Source: Actinomyces radicidentis (GTDB lineage: Bacteria > Actinomycetota > Actinomycetes > Actinomycetales > Actinomycetaceae). From it: a stretch of 64,000 bases of DNA. Positions 36,052-45,255 of this stretch are shown piece by piece. Position numbers and translations under genes: made by a program. Below the pieces are notes generated by a model. That model was not told where the DNA came from. It worked only from the letters and a program-made list of their open reading frames with translations, and searched no databases. Location: the NCBI RefSeq assembly GCF_001553565.1, contig NZ_CP014228.1:2294001-2358000 (forward strand). The letters are read 5' to 3'. The first letter of the stretch is position 1. Each line of letters starts with the position of its first letter.

Positions 36052-36996
36052 TCAGCCGTCGACCGAGGGATTGAGCTCCGCCTTGGTCAGCGCCGCGTCC
36101 TTGACGCCCCACGAGGCGAGGATGTCGGTCCAGATCCCCTCGTCCATGAGGTACTGGACGGCGGCCTGAACGGCCTTGGTGAGCTGAGGGTCGTCCTTCG
36201 AGACCGCGATGCCCTGGGGGAGGGCGTCGACGACCTCGCCGACGGTCTCCACCTGGCCGTCGGTGAGCTGGGCGGCGTAGCCCGCGACGGTGGAGTCCGA
36301 GTAGGTCGCGTCGATCGTGCCGCCGACGAGCGCCGTCGCCGCCTCGGACTGCTTGGAGTAGGACCGCACCTGGATGGCGGCCCTCCCCGCGTCCTGGCAC
36401 TTCTGGGAGTCCGTGCCGAGCTCCGTCTCCTGGCCCGTGCCGGTCTGGACGCCGATCGTGAGCCCGCACAGGTTCATGGTGTCGGAGGGGTCGATGCTCT
36501 TCGGGTTCCCGGTCTGGACGTTGAACTGGGAGCCGACGTTGATGTACGAGATCATGTCGACGGCGCTCTCGCGCGCGGTCGTGATCGTCATGGCGGCGAC
36601 GCCGAGGTCGTACTTCGAGCCGATCGACGAGATGATCGAGTCGAAGGCGGCCGAGTGGGTCGTCGTCTTGACGCCCAGGACCCGGGCGATCGCGTGGGTG
36701 AGATCGACCTCGTAGCCGATCGGGGTCCCGTCGGAGTCGAGGAACTCGCCCGGTGGGTACGCCGTGGACGTGCCGATGTCGAGGACGCCGTCGGACAGGG
36801 CGTCCTCCGGCAGGAGCGCGGCGATGTCCGCCTGCTCCTCGACCGTGCTCGTGTCGTAGCCCTGGTCTGCGCTCGAGCTCGAGGAGGCGCTGCCCGAGGC
36901 GTGCCAGTCGGCGGCGTTGGTGCAGCCGGCGAGACCGACCGCCAGGGTCAGGCCCGTGGCGACGACGATCGCGCGGCGTGCGGTGGGGACTCGCAT
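36052..36996 (-). CDS. amino-acid ABC transporter substrate-binding lipoprotein (copy B)
   Basis: A 314-residue paralogue of the downstream binding protein, the same length and aligned without large gaps. The lipobox is LAGC with Cys25. Both share [11 protein letters not shown]-like starts ([11 protein letters not shown] here), IGYEVDLTHAIARVLGV and the CGLTIGVQTGT cysteine pair, with many pocket-region changes between copies. It has its own upstream region, including a palindrome like that of copy A, so it may be expressed separately yet feed the same permease with a different or wider substrate range (inference). ATG 36996 has GAGGAG. No permease or ATPase gene of its own is present. Confidence 0.92.
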   Translation of the reverse strand: MRVPTARRAIVVATGLTLAVGLAGCTNAADWHASGSASSSSSADQGYDTSTVEEQADIAALLPEDALSDGVLDIGTSTAYPPGEFLDSDGTPIGYEVDLTHAIARVLGVKTTTHSAAFDSIISSIGSKYDLGVAAMTITTARESAVDMISYINVGSQFNVQTGNPKSIDPSDTMNLCGLTIGVQTGTGQETELGTDSQKCQDAGRAAIQVRSYSKQSEAATALVGGTIDATYSDSTVAGYAAQLTDGQVETVGEVVDALPQGIAVSKDDPQLTKAVQAAVQYLMDEGIWTDILASWGVKDAALTKAELNPSVDG

Positions 36997-37049
36997 GAGG
37001 GCTCCTCGGTGGGGACGGGAATGACGCCATGGTAGGTATCGTGTGTTGC

Positions 37050-37061
37050 GTATAGATATAC
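37050..37061. promoter_or_regulatory. palindromic operator candidate upstream of binding protein copy B
   Basis: GTATA-GA-TATAC, 54-65 nt upstream of the start, the counterpart of 36001-36012. A shared GTATC lies nearer each gene, showing that the promoter regions are related by duplication. Confidence 0.45.
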
Positions 37062-37136
37062 GGGTCGGCCCCGTCCTCCGAGGGGGACGGGGCCGACCCG
37101 TGTCCGATCGCCGACGCGCGGGCGCCGGTGAGCCGG

Positions 37137-38558
37137 TCAGATGTTGTAGTACATCTCGAACTCGTAGGGGTGCGGACGGAGGCGCATCGGGGCGATCTCC
37201 TTCTCGCGCTTGTACTCGATCCACGTCTCGATGAGGTCCGGCGTGAAGACGTCGCCCTCGGTGAGGTAGTCGTGGTCGGCCTCGAGGGCGTCGAGCGCCT
37301 GGTCGAGGGAGTAGGGGAGCTTGTCGATGTCGAAGTACTCCTCCGGAGCGAGCTCGTAGAGGTCCTTGTCGATGGGCTCGCGGGGCTCGATGCGGTTGCG
37401 GATGCCGTCCAGGCCGGCCATGAGGACCGCGGAGAAGCACAGGTACGGGTTGCTCGACGGGTCGGGCACGCGGTACTCGATGCGCTTGGCCTTCGGGGAG
37501 GAGCCGGTGACGGGGATGCGGATGCAGGCGGAGCGGTTGCGGGCCGAGTAGACCAGGTTGACCGGGGCCTCGAAGCCCGGGACCAGGCGGCGGAAGGAGT
37601 TCACCGAGGGGTTCGTGAAGGCCAGGAGGCTCGGGGCGTGCTTGAGGATGCCGCCGACGTACCAGCGGGCGAGGTCGGAGAGCTGGCCGTAACCGCGCTC
37701 GTCGAAGAACAGCGGCTTGCCGTCCTTCCACAGGGAGTGGTGGCAGTGCATGCCGGAGCCGTTGTCGCCGAAGATCGGCTTGGGCATGAAGGTCGCGGTC
37801 TTGCCGGACTGCCAGGCCTGGTTCTTGATGATGTACTTGAACTTCATCATGTCGTCGCCGGCGGCGAGGAGCGAGTTGAATCGGTAGTTGATCTCCTGCT
37901 GGCCGGCGGTGCCGACCTCGTGGTGGGCGCGCTCGATGGCGAGGCCCGCGTCGATGCAGTCGGAGACCATGCGGTCGCGGACGTCGGCCATCTGGTCGTT
38001 GGGGGAGACCGGGAAGTAGCCGCCCTTGAAGGGGGTCTTGTAGCCCTTGTTGCCGCCCTCCTCCTCGCGGCCGGAGTTCCAGGCGGCCTCGTTGGAGTCG
38101 ACCTCGTAGTGGGTCGAGCCGGGAGTGGTCTCGTAGGAGACGGAGTCGAAGAGGTAGAACTCCGCCTCGGCGCCGATGAAGCAGGTGTCGGCGATGCCGG
38201 TGGACTTGAGGTACTCCTCGGCCTTGGCGGCGACGGACCGCGGGTCGCGGGAGTAGACCTCGTCGGTGAAGGGATCGACGATCGAGAAGTTGACGATGAG
38301 GATCTTCTGCTCGCGGTACGGGTCGAGGAAGGCCGTGGTGACGTCCGGGATGAGCTTCATGTCGGACTCGTTGATGGCCTGGAAGCCGCGGATCGAGGAC
38401 CCGTCGAACATGAGGCCGTTCTCGAGGGCGTCGTCGAGCTCGCCGGCGGGAATCGTGAAGTGCTGCATGATGCCGGGCAGGTCGCAGAAGCGGACGTCGA
38501 CGAACTTGACGCCCTCCTTCTCGATGAAGGCCTGCGCCTCGGAAGCGTCCTTGAACAT
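37137..38558 (-). CDS. glnA: glutamine synthetase type I-beta, adenylylatable
   Basis: 473 residues, the main ammonia-assimilating glutamine synthetase. Conserved blocks: [73 protein letters not shown] and [13 protein letters not shown]. The adenylylation loop reads DLYELAPEE with Tyr401, so GlnE in this window can modify it. The additional residues compared with the 26307 copy are typical of GSI-beta. ATG 38558 has GGAGGAA. A 140-nt gap follows at its 3' side before the binding-protein promoters. Confidence 0.96.
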   Translation of the reverse strand: MFKDASEAQAFIEKEGVKFVDVRFCDLPGIMQHFTIPAGELDDALENGLMFDGSSIRGFQAINESDMKLIPDVTTAFLDPYREQKILIVNFSIVDPFTDEVYSRDPRSVAAKAEEYLKSTGIADTCFIGAEAEFYLFDSVSYETTPGSTHYEVDSNEAAWNSGREEEGGNKGYKTPFKGGYFPVSPNDQMADVRDRMVSDCIDAGLAIERAHHEVGTAGQQEINYRFNSLLAAGDDMMKFKYIIKNQAWQSGKTATFMPKPIFGDNGSGMHCHHSLWKDGKPLFFDERGYGQLSDLARWYVGGILKHAPSLLAFTNPSVNSFRRLVPGFEAPVNLVYSARNRSACIRIPVTGSSPKAKRIEYRVPDPSSNPYLCFSAVLMAGLDGIRNRIEPREPIDKDLYELAPEEYFDIDKLPYSLDQALDALEADHDYLTEGDVFTPDLIETWIEYKREKEIAPMRLRPHPYEFEMYYNI

Positions 38559-38867
38559 GTGGTGTTCCTCCAGATGATTCTCCGCACCGGATACCGGTAC
38601 GCCCAGGTCGTTCCCGCGGGTGCCGAGCCAGGGGTTGCTGTGCGGTTGCCCCGACAGTATGGGCGCGCCGTGACACCGGGGTGCCGCGAGTGTGTCCTCG
38701 ATGTTTCACGAACGGGGCCCCTCACGGCCCGGAACGTGAGACGGGAGACGCGATGACGCCGCCCGGGACCAAGGTCCGAGGGAGCCGTCCTCCGGCCCGG
38801 CGTCACGGGTGCGGGCGCGCGGGCGCTCCTTCCGACCGGTCCGCGGCCCGTCTCGGCCCGGGGACGA
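38559..38867. other. non-coding region upstream of glnA
   Basis: A 309-nt stretch between glnA and the terminator of the DUF4191 gene. It should contain the glnA promoter on the minus strand. I see no convincing operator or riboswitch fold. Confidence 0.4.
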
Positions 38868-38900
38868 CGGACGCCGCCACGCGGTGCGTGGCGGCGTCCG
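38868..38900. terminator. terminator after the DUF4191 gene
   Basis: A perfect 15-bp stem, CGGACGCCGCCACGC paired with its complement, loop GGT, 21 nt after the DUF4191 stop. Confidence 0.75.
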
Positions 38901-38920
38901 GCCAGGAGCGGCGGTGCGGC

Positions 38921-39643
38921 TCAGCGGCCGCGCATGGCGCGGCGGTCGGGCCGCGCGCGCATCGGGTCGACGCCCTTGGGGATCGGCAGCCCCTTGGAGC
39001 CGAGCGACGCGAGGCGCTTGGAGACCTGGGCGATCTCGGCGTCGGTGAGCCTGGTCGGCTTGGTCGGGAGCCGGCGCAGCGTCTTGCTGAGGTCGATGAG
39101 CCGGGTCTGGTCCTCGCCGGTGCCGACGTGCACGACGTGCAGCGGGACCGTGGAGAGGATGCGCTTGATCTTCTTCGACTCGTCCTGGACGAGGCGCTGG
39201 GTGCGGCCGGTGGGGCCCTCGGCGACGAGGACGATGCCGGGACGGCCCACGAGGCGCCAGACGACGTCCTGGGTCTTGGGGTTGACGGCGGCGGGCTCGG
39301 GCTCGACGAACCAGCCGCGGCCCTGCTGGTCGAGGACGGCCTTGGCGGCGCCGGGCATGCCCTCGATCTGCGTGTAGGAGGCGCGGCGCACCGTCCAGGA
39401 CAGCAGGATCATGTCGAGCATGCCCGCGAGGAGCACGCCCATGAGGACCCAGTACCACAGGGCCTGGTGCGTCGCGGAGGCGAGGACGACCGAGAGGACG
39501 ACGATGACGACGAGGACGCCGAGGAGCGCCCACCCGATCCACGGGTAGGTCCGCCGCGAGATCGTGTAGGAGTCCTTGAGGTTCTGGAAGTACTGCCCGA
39601 CGCGGCCCCGCTTCCGGGGACTCGGGCTCGTCGCTGTGCTCAC
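38921..39643 (-). CDS. DUF4191 family membrane protein
   Basis: A 240-residue actinobacterial protein of unknown function. After a basic N-terminus, two membrane helices (about 36-56 and 62-83) are followed by a soluble domain with EGMPGAAKAVLDQQGRGWFVEPEP and VVWRLVGRPGIVLVAEGP, the family hallmark. It is commonly encoded beside lipA and lipB, as here. The GTG start at 39643 has TATGGT 8 nt before it, so translation may be leaderless. No enzymatic motif can be identified. Confidence 0.9.
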   Translation of the reverse strand: MSTATSPSPRKRGRVGQYFQNLKDSYTISRRTYPWIGWALLGVLVVIVVLSVVLASATHQALWYWVLMGVLLAGMLDMILLSWTVRRASYTQIEGMPGAAKAVLDQQGRGWFVEPEPAAVNPKTQDVVWRLVGRPGIVLVAEGPTGRTQRLVQDESKKIKRILSTVPLHVVHVGTGEDQTRLIDLSKTLRRLPTKPTRLTDAEIAQVSKRLASLGSKGLPIPKGVDPMRARPDRRAMRGR

Positions 39644-39660
39644 GGTGCCCCACCATAGCG

Positions 39661-39706
39661 GACGCCGCCCCCTGGGCCGGAACCGGGTTCCGGGAGGGGC
39701 GGCGTC
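39661..39706. terminator. terminator after lipA
   Basis: An outer stem of 11 bp (39661-39671 with 39696-39706) and an inner CCGGAACC/GGTTCCGG stem form one long hairpin downstream of lipA, just upstream of the DUF4191 gene. Confidence 0.7.
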
Positions 39707-39755
39707 GTCGTCGGGGTCGCGCGGCCGGCGCCGCCGCGGCGGCGCCTGGCGGCGC

Positions 39756-40781
39756 TCACCGGGCGTTGATGACCTGGCGCGCGAGGATGGAGGAGGCCTC
39801 CTGGCGCGCCGTCTTCGGGGCGGCGATGTCCTGCATCTGCTCGGGGATCTCCCAGCCCTTGGCGCGCATGGCGCGACCCCAGAGCATGCCGGAGCGGTAG
39901 GAGGAGCGCACCATCGGGCCGGACATGACGGCGGAGATGCCGAGCTCCTCGGCCATCCGCCCGAGCTCGACGAACTCCTCGGGCTTGACCCACCGGTCGA
40001 TGGGGTGGTGCAGCTTGGAGGGGCGCATGTACTGCGTGATCGTCAGGATGTCGACGTGGTTGGCGACGAGGTCCTTGATGGCCTCCTCGATCTCCTCACG
40101 GGTCTCGCCCATGCCCAGGATGAGGTTCGACTTGGTGAGCAGGCCGGCCTCGGAGGCCTGGTTGAGGACGGACAGCGAGTTCTCGTAGGAGAAGGCCGGG
40201 CGGATGCGGCGGAAGATGCGCGGCACCGTCTCGAGGTTGTGGGCGAAGACCTCGGGGCGCGAGGAGAAGACCTCCTCGAGGGACTCGCGGCGGTTCTTGA
40301 AGTCCGGGACGAGGAGCTCGACGCCGCAGCCGGGCAGCATCTGGTGGATCTGGCGGGCGACCTCGGCGTAGAGCCAGGCACCGCCGTCGGGGAGGTCGTC
40401 GCGGGAGACGCCGGTGACGGTGGCGTAGCGCAGGTCCATCTCCTTGACGGACTGGGCGACGCGGCGCGGCTCGTCCTCGTCGTACTCGGTGGGGCGGCCG
40501 GTGGCGATGTCGCAGAAGTCGCAGCGGCGGGTGCACAGCTCGCCGCCGATGAGGAAGGAGGCCTCGCGGTCGTTCCAGCACTCGTAGATGTTGGGGCAGT
40601 TCGCCTCGGCGCAGACGGTGTGGAGGCCCTTCTCGCGCACCATCCCGCGGACCTCCTGGTAGGTCTCGGAGATGACGGCCTTGGTGCGCAGCCACTTGGG
40701 CTTCTGCTCGATCGGCACCTCCGCGTTGCGCGCCTCGACGCGCAGCAGCCGGCGGCCCTCAGGGGCGATCGTGTCCGTCAT
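39756..40781 (-). CDS. lipA: lipoyl synthase
   Basis: A 341-residue radical-SAM enzyme that inserts two sulfurs into octanoylated E2 to make lipoyl groups. The auxiliary cluster cysteines are in [13 protein letters not shown], the radical-SAM CxxxCxxC in [10 protein letters not shown], and the C-terminal serine ligand in RSSYR. It is full length for the family. ATG 40781 has GGAGGAG. It lies downstream of lipB and the two act in sequence: LipB provides the octanoyl group. Targets in this window are the two lipoyl domains of E2 (43467-45224). Confidence 0.97.
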   Translation of the reverse strand: MTDTIAPEGRRLLRVEARNAEVPIEQKPKWLRTKAVISETYQEVRGMVREKGLHTVCAEANCPNIYECWNDREASFLIGGELCTRRCDFCDIATGRPTEYDEDEPRRVAQSVKEMDLRYATVTGVSRDDLPDGGAWLYAEVARQIHQMLPGCGVELLVPDFKNRRESLEEVFSSRPEVFAHNLETVPRIFRRIRPAFSYENSLSVLNQASEAGLLTKSNLILGMGETREEIEEAIKDLVANHVDILTITQYMRPSKLHHPIDRWVKPEEFVELGRMAEELGISAVMSGPMVRSSYRSGMLWGRAMRAKGWEIPEQMQDIAAPKTARQEASSILARQVINAR

Positions 40782-40874
40782 GGCTCTCCTCCGTTGACGC
40801 GATGATGAGCGGTCCTCAGCCTATCGTCGAAGGCACCGCGGGTGGGACCTCGGACCCAGCCGACGGCGAAAGGG

Positions 40875-41567
40875 TCACGTGGTCTGCGCCACGAGCGGGG
40901 CGAGGTGCTCCTCGAGCGCCGCGGCGACGGCGTCGGCGGGCTCGGTGACGGGCACCGTGCGGCCCGTCTCAGCCGACAGGGAGGTGACCCCGGCGTCGTC
41001 GATGCCGCACGGGATGATGCGGTCCAGGCCGAAGGCCGCCAGGTCCGCGCAGACGTTGAGGCCGATGCCGTGCATCGTCGTGCCGCGCGCCACGCGCACA
41101 CCGAGCGCGCAGACCTTGCGCTCCTGGCGGCGCCGCGGCTCCGGCGAGTCCGGGACGGCGGGGACCCACACGCCCGAGCGGTCCTCGACCCGGATCGTGT
41201 CCACCCCGTAGCCGGCGCAGACCTCCATGACGGCGCCCTCGAGGGCGCGGACGTACTTGATGACGTCGATGGGGGAGGCGAGGCGCACGATCGGGTAGAC
41301 CGTGAGCTGTCCCGGGCCGTGCCACGTGGTCTTGCCGCCGCGGTCGACGTCGACGACGGGGACGTGCCCGGGCTCCACGAAGTCTCCCTCGGGGCGCTCC
41401 CAGGAGTGCGCCCGGCGGCCCACCGTGTACACGGGCTCGTGCTCGAGGAGCAGGAGCGTCGACTCGCGGCGCCCGGCGACGACCTCGTCGTGGATCTCCT
41501 GCTGGAGCGCGCGGCCCTCCGCGTAGGGGACGGGGCGGGTGCCGAGGTCGAGGTCGATGCGCTGCAC
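40875..41567 (-). CDS. lipB: octanoyltransferase
   Basis: 230 residues; moves octanoate from acyl carrier protein to the lipoyl-domain lysine. The motifs YTVGRRAHSWERP, DRGGKTTWHGPGQLTVYPIV, MHGIGLNVCADL and IIPCGIDDAGVTSL include the conserved lysine/cysteine pair (the Cys in IIPCGI). The GTG start at 41567 is 6 nt after TAGGGT (41579-41574), so it is probably leaderless. lipA follows 93 nt downstream. Confidence 0.96.
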   Translation of the reverse strand: MQRIDLDLGTRPVPYAEGRALQQEIHDEVVAGRRESTLLLLEHEPVYTVGRRAHSWERPEGDFVEPGHVPVVDVDRGGKTTWHGPGQLTVYPIVRLASPIDVIKYVRALEGAVMEVCAGYGVDTIRVEDRSGVWVPAVPDSPEPRRRQERKVCALGVRVARGTTMHGIGLNVCADLAAFGLDRIIPCGIDDAGVTSLSAETGRTVPVTEPADAVAAALEEHLAPLVAQTT

Positions 41568-41670
41568 GGGCCCACCCTAGGCCCGGTGCGCCGCGGCGGC
41601 CCGGCCGGGTTTTCCACAGGTGGCCGCCGGGGCGTGGCGCGACGGGCGACGCCCTCGCGACGATGGCGCC

Positions 41671-43344
41671 ATGAGGACACGAGCAGGCGGCGCTCGCCGC
41701 GACCGGTCTCAGGCGAGCCGCCCCGGACGGGCCGCTGAGCACGCGGATGACGCGACGTGCGTGGACGTCGCGACGCGGGAGGCGCTCGAGGCGGCCGGGC
41801 TCACCGTGGGCGAGCCGCTCGCACGCGGACGCCGTGGGCGCCCGGCCGTCCACCGCGGCCTGGACCGCGACGACCGGCACGTCGCCGTGCGCCTCGTCGA
41901 CCTCCCCGAGGGGCCCGCCGGCGCCGCGCTCCTGCGCCGCCTCGCCGCTCTCAGGGGCCTGCGCCACGAGGGGATCGCGCGGGTGCGCGAGGTCATCGCG
42001 GTGCCCGGTGGCCGCGCCGCCGTCACCGCGGACCTCGTCGCCGGCGCCGACCTCGCGGTCGTGCTGGGCGCCCGCGGCGGCCTCACCCGGTCGGAGGCGG
42101 CGCGGCTCCTCGACGACCTCGGCTCGGCCCTCGCGCACCTCCACGCAGCCGGGCTCGTGCACGGCGACGTCGCGCCCGGCAACGTCGTCGTGACGACGCA
42201 GGGCGGCGCGGTCCTCGTCGACGTCGTGAGCGGCGTCATGGAGACCGGCACGGTCGGCTGCGCCGCCCCGGAGGTCGAGGCGGGCACCCCGCCCACCGCG
42301 GCCTCGGACGTCTACGGCCTGGCCCGGCTGCTCGAGCTGTGCGCGGAGGGCTCGGCATCGCTGCGCGAGCGCCTCGGGCCGATCCTGGCCGACGCCCTGA
42401 GCGAGGACCCGGCGTCGCGGCCCACGGCCCGTGCCCTGGCGGCGCGGGCCCCCGGGATCGCCCGCCCCGGGGCCATCGAGCTCCCCGACGGCGCACGGCT
42501 GGCGGCAGGGGCGCTGAGGGCCGCGGCCCACGCCCCGACGCGCCAGGTGCCGTCGCGCCGCGAAGGCCGCGGTGGGGTCGCCGGGCCCCGCCCGTGGACG
42601 CCACGCCGGGCGCCCCGTAGGGCGGGACTGTCGCGGAGGCCGGGTGGGCGCTTCCTGGCCTGCCTCCTGGCGGCCACTGTCCTCCTGGGAGCGGGGGCCG
42701 CCCTGACCGACCGTCTTCCGGGTCTCGACCGGGCCGCGAGCCTCGTCGCGGAGCTCCGTGACGACGGCGGGGACGCCACCACTGAACCGGGCGCCACGGA
42801 ACCACCGCGCTCCGCGGGCGAGGACGCCCGAGCCGCGGCGAGCCCCGCACCGGCGCGCACCGACGCGAGTGAGGACCCGACGGGCGCCTCGCGGCCCCGG
42901 CCGTCGGGCGCGGCGCCCGGCACCACCGGGCGCGACGCGGTCCTCCGCGGGACGGACCCGCTCGAGGCCGCCGTCGCCCTCGCCGCCCTACGCGACGAGG
43001 CGCTCGCCGGCGGGGACGCCGTGGCGCTCGCCTCGACGACGGTGGCGGGAGGCCCCGCCGCACAGGCCGACGCCGAGCTGCTCGCGGCGCTCACGGGGGC
43101 AGGCGAGGAGGTCCGCGGGCTGAGCACGGCGCTCACCGGGGCCCGCGCCGTCGCGGCTCCGGACGCCGCCCTGAAGGAATGGCCGGAGGCGGTGGCGGTC
43201 GCGGTCACGCTCTCGCAGTCGGCGTCGACGCGGACGAGCGCCTCGGGGGAGGAGCGCCGGGTGCCCGCGCAGCCCGCCCGCGACGTCCTCCTCGTCCTTG
43301 TGCCCGGGCCGTGGCGGGTCGCCGACGTCCTGCCCGCCGCCTGA
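41671..43344 (+). CDS. degenerate Ser/Thr kinase-like membrane protein (probable pseudokinase)
   Basis: 557 residues. The first about 260 resemble a eukaryotic-like kinase: HVAVRLVD at the VAIK position has Arg74 instead of the ATP-anchoring lysine; LVHGDVAPGNVVV keeps Asp166 and Asn171 but lacks HRD's arginine; DVV (184-186) replaces DFG; the glycine-rich loop is poor (ARGRRGRPAV). The kinase-like part probably lacks phosphotransfer activity. A basic linker, one membrane helix (about 325-345), a Thr/Ala/Pro stalk and an outside domain of about 150 residues follow. It may transmit a wall signal or scaffold peptidoglycan proteins (inference). ATG 41671 has no good ribosome-binding site, so the start is uncertain. 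Confidence 0.75.
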   Translation: MRTRAGGARRDRSQASRPGRAAEHADDATCVDVATREALEAAGLTVGEPLARGRRGRPAVHRGLDRDDRHVAVRLVDLPEGPAGAALLRRLAALRGLRHEGIARVREVIAVPGGRAAVTADLVAGADLAVVLGARGGLTRSEAARLLDDLGSALAHLHAAGLVHGDVAPGNVVVTTQGGAVLVDVVSGVMETGTVGCAAPEVEAGTPPTAASDVYGLARLLELCAEGSASLRERLGPILADALSEDPASRPTARALAARAPGIARPGAIELPDGARLAAGALRAAAHAPTRQVPSRREGRGGVAGPRPWTPRRAPRRAGLSRRPGGRFLACLLAATVLLGAGAALTDRLPGLDRAASLVAELRDDGGDATTEPGATEPPRSAGEDARAAASPAPARTDASEDPTGASRPRPSGAAPGTTGRDAVLRGTDPLEAAVALAALRDEALAGGDAVALASTTVAGGPAAQADAELLAALTGAGEEVRGLSTALTGARAVAAPDAALKEWPEAVAVAVTLSQSASTRTSASGEERRVPAQPARDVLLVLVPGPWRVADVLPAA

Positions 43345-43379
43345 CCCGGGGACGCGACCACGAGCCGGTCAGGTGCGCG

Positions 43380-43414
43380 AGGAGGCCCCGCACCCATCGG
43401 GTGCGGGGCCTCCT
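43380..43414. terminator. bidirectional terminator between convergent genes
   Basis: A perfect 16-bp stem (43380-43395 with 43399-43414), loop ATC, between the kinase-like and E2 genes. It is one of the strongest in the window. Confidence 0.85.
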
Positions 43415-43466
43415 GCCTGACGGACGGCTCGGCGCTCAGGCGCCGTGCCGGGTGCCGGCTAGCGGG

Positions 43467-45224
43467 TCACAGACCGAGCTCGCCGCCGAAGTCGCCCTCC
43501 TCGAGGCGCTTCTTGACCGTCATGAGGTAGCGGGCCGCGTCGCCGCCGTCGACCAGGCGGTGGTCGTAGGACAGCGCGAGGTAGCAGACGGAACGGATCG
43601 CGATGACCTCGTTGCCGTCGCCGTCCTTGATGACGCGGGGCTGCTTCTGGATGGCGCCCAGGCCGAGGATCGCGACCTCGGGCTGGTTGATGATCGGCGT
43701 GTCGAAGAGGGCGCCGCCGGAGCCCGTGTTCGTGATGGTGAAGGTCGAGCCGGACAGCTCGTCCGGGTTGACCTTGTTGTCACGGGTGCGGGCCGCCAGG
43801 TCGTTGATCTTCTTGGCCAGGCCCGGGATGTTGAGGTCGCCGGCGTTCTTGACGACGGGCACGAGGAGGCCGCGCGGCGTGTCGACCGCGATGCCGACGT
43901 GCTCGACGTCGTGGTAGGTGACCTGCTTGCCGTCGATCGAGGCGTTGATCTTCGGGTGGGCCTTGAGGGCCTCCGTGGCGGCCTGGACGAAGAAGGGCAG
44001 GAAGGTGAGCTTCGTGCCGTTCTTGGCGAGGAACTCGTTCTTCGCACGGGCGCGCAGTGCGGCGATGCGGGTGACATCCACCTCGACGACCGTCGTGAGC
44101 TGGGCCGAGGTCTCGAGGGACTCGACCATGCGGGTCGCGATGACCTGGCGCAGGCGGCTCATCTTCTGGGTCGTGCCGCGCAGCTCGGTGTCGACCGCCG
44201 GCTTGGAGGCGGGCTTCGAGGCGGGGGCGGCGGCCGGGGCGGCGGCGGGGGCCGGAGCGGCGGCGGCCTTGGCGGCCTCCGCCTTCTTCGCGGCCTCCTC
44301 GACGTCCTGCTTGCGGATGCGACCGCCGACGCCGGTGCCGGTGACCGTCGTCAGGTCGACGCCCTTGTCGCGGGCGAGCTTGCGCACGATCGGGGTGACG
44401 TAGGCGGCGGAGGCGACGGCGGCGGCCGAGGGGGCCTCCTCCTTCGGCTCGGCGGCCTTGGGTGCCTCGGCCTTCGGGGCCTCCGCCTTGGGGGCGGGCT
44501 CCTCGGCCTTCTTCTCCTCGGCCTCGGGGGCCTCGGGGGCGGGGGCGGCGGACTGCGCCGACGGGTCGCCGATGACGGCGAGCACGGTGCCGACCTCGAC
44601 GGTCTCGTCCTCCTCGACGCGGATCTCGAGCAGCGTGCCGGAGACGGGCGCGGGGACCTCGGTGTCGACCTTGTCGGTGGCGACCTCGAGCAGCGGCTCG
44701 TCGGCCTCGACCTCGTCGCCCACGGCCTTGAGCCAGGAGGAGACGGTGCCCTCGGTGACGGACTCGCCCAGGGCGGGCATCTTGATCTCGGTGCCGGTCG
44801 CGGAGCCGGAGCCCGCGGCGGACTCGGCGGCCTCGGGCGCGGTGGCGTTGGAGCCCTCGGAGGCGGCTGCGGCGTCGCCGTCCTCGGACAACTGGGTGCC
44901 GTCGGACTCGGGCGCGTCGGCAGCCTGCTCCAGCGGGGTGGAGCCCTCGTCGGAGGAGGCGGAGGAGCTCGACGAGCCGGCCTCGGAGGGGTCGCCGATG
45001 ATGGCGAGGACGGTGCCGACCTCGACGGTGTCGTCCTCCTCGACGAGGATCTCGAGGACGGTGCCGGAGACCGGGGAGGGGACCTCGGTGTCGACCTTGT
45101 CGGTGGCGACCTCGAGCAGCGGCTCGTCGGCCTCGACGGTGTCGCCCACGGCCTTGAGCCAGGAGGAGACGGTTCCCTCGGTGACGGACTCGCCCAGTGC
45201 GGGCATCTTGATGGACTCGGACAT
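43467..45224 (-). CDS. sucB: dihydrolipoamide acyltransferase (E2) with two lipoyl domains
   Basis: 585 residues, the core of the 2-oxoacid dehydrogenase complexes. Two nearly identical lipoyl domains (about 1-80 and 146-225) carry lipoyl lysines Lys43 and Lys185 in DKVDTEVP. Ser/Glu- and Ala/Pro/Lys-rich linkers connect them to a peripheral-subunit-binding domain ([18 protein letters not shown]) and the catalytic domain with His555 in YDHRLVDGG. In actinobacteria such proteins may serve pyruvate and 2-oxoglutarate dehydrogenase alike. ATG 45224 is followed downstream by no other gene on this strand; lpd lies immediately upstream in the same operon (31-nt gap). Confidence 0.95.
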   Translation of the reverse strand: MSESIKMPALGESVTEGTVSSWLKAVGDTVEADEPLLEVATDKVDTEVPSPVSGTVLEILVEEDDTVEVGTVLAIIGDPSEAGSSSSSASSDEGSTPLEQAADAPESDGTQLSEDGDAAAASEGSNATAPEAAESAAGSGSATGTEIKMPALGESVTEGTVSSWLKAVGDEVEADEPLLEVATDKVDTEVPAPVSGTLLEIRVEEDETVEVGTVLAVIGDPSAQSAAPAPEAPEAEEKKAEEPAPKAEAPKAEAPKAAEPKEEAPSAAAVASAAYVTPIVRKLARDKGVDLTTVTGTGVGGRIRKQDVEEAAKKAEAAKAAAAPAPAAAPAAAPASKPASKPAVDTELRGTTQKMSRLRQVIATRMVESLETSAQLTTVVEVDVTRIAALRARAKNEFLAKNGTKLTFLPFFVQAATEALKAHPKINASIDGKQVTYHDVEHVGIAVDTPRGLLVPVVKNAGDLNIPGLAKKINDLAARTRDNKVNPDELSGSTFTITNTGSGGALFDTPIINQPEVAILGLGAIQKQPRVIKDGDGNEVIAIRSVCYLALSYDHRLVDGGDAARYLMTVKKRLEEGDFGGELGL

Positions 45225-45255
45225 TGCTGTCTTCCCTCTGTCTTCCTGGTTCTGG

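Noticed and set aside
37950-38050. Riboswitch or insertion inside glnA
   Set aside because: The stretch encodes the [20 protein letters not shown] segment that is normal for type I-beta glutamine synthetases.
38559-38867. Riboswitch upstream of glnA (glutamine type)
   Set aside because: I could not find the conserved core or pairing of known glutamine or glnA RNA motifs.
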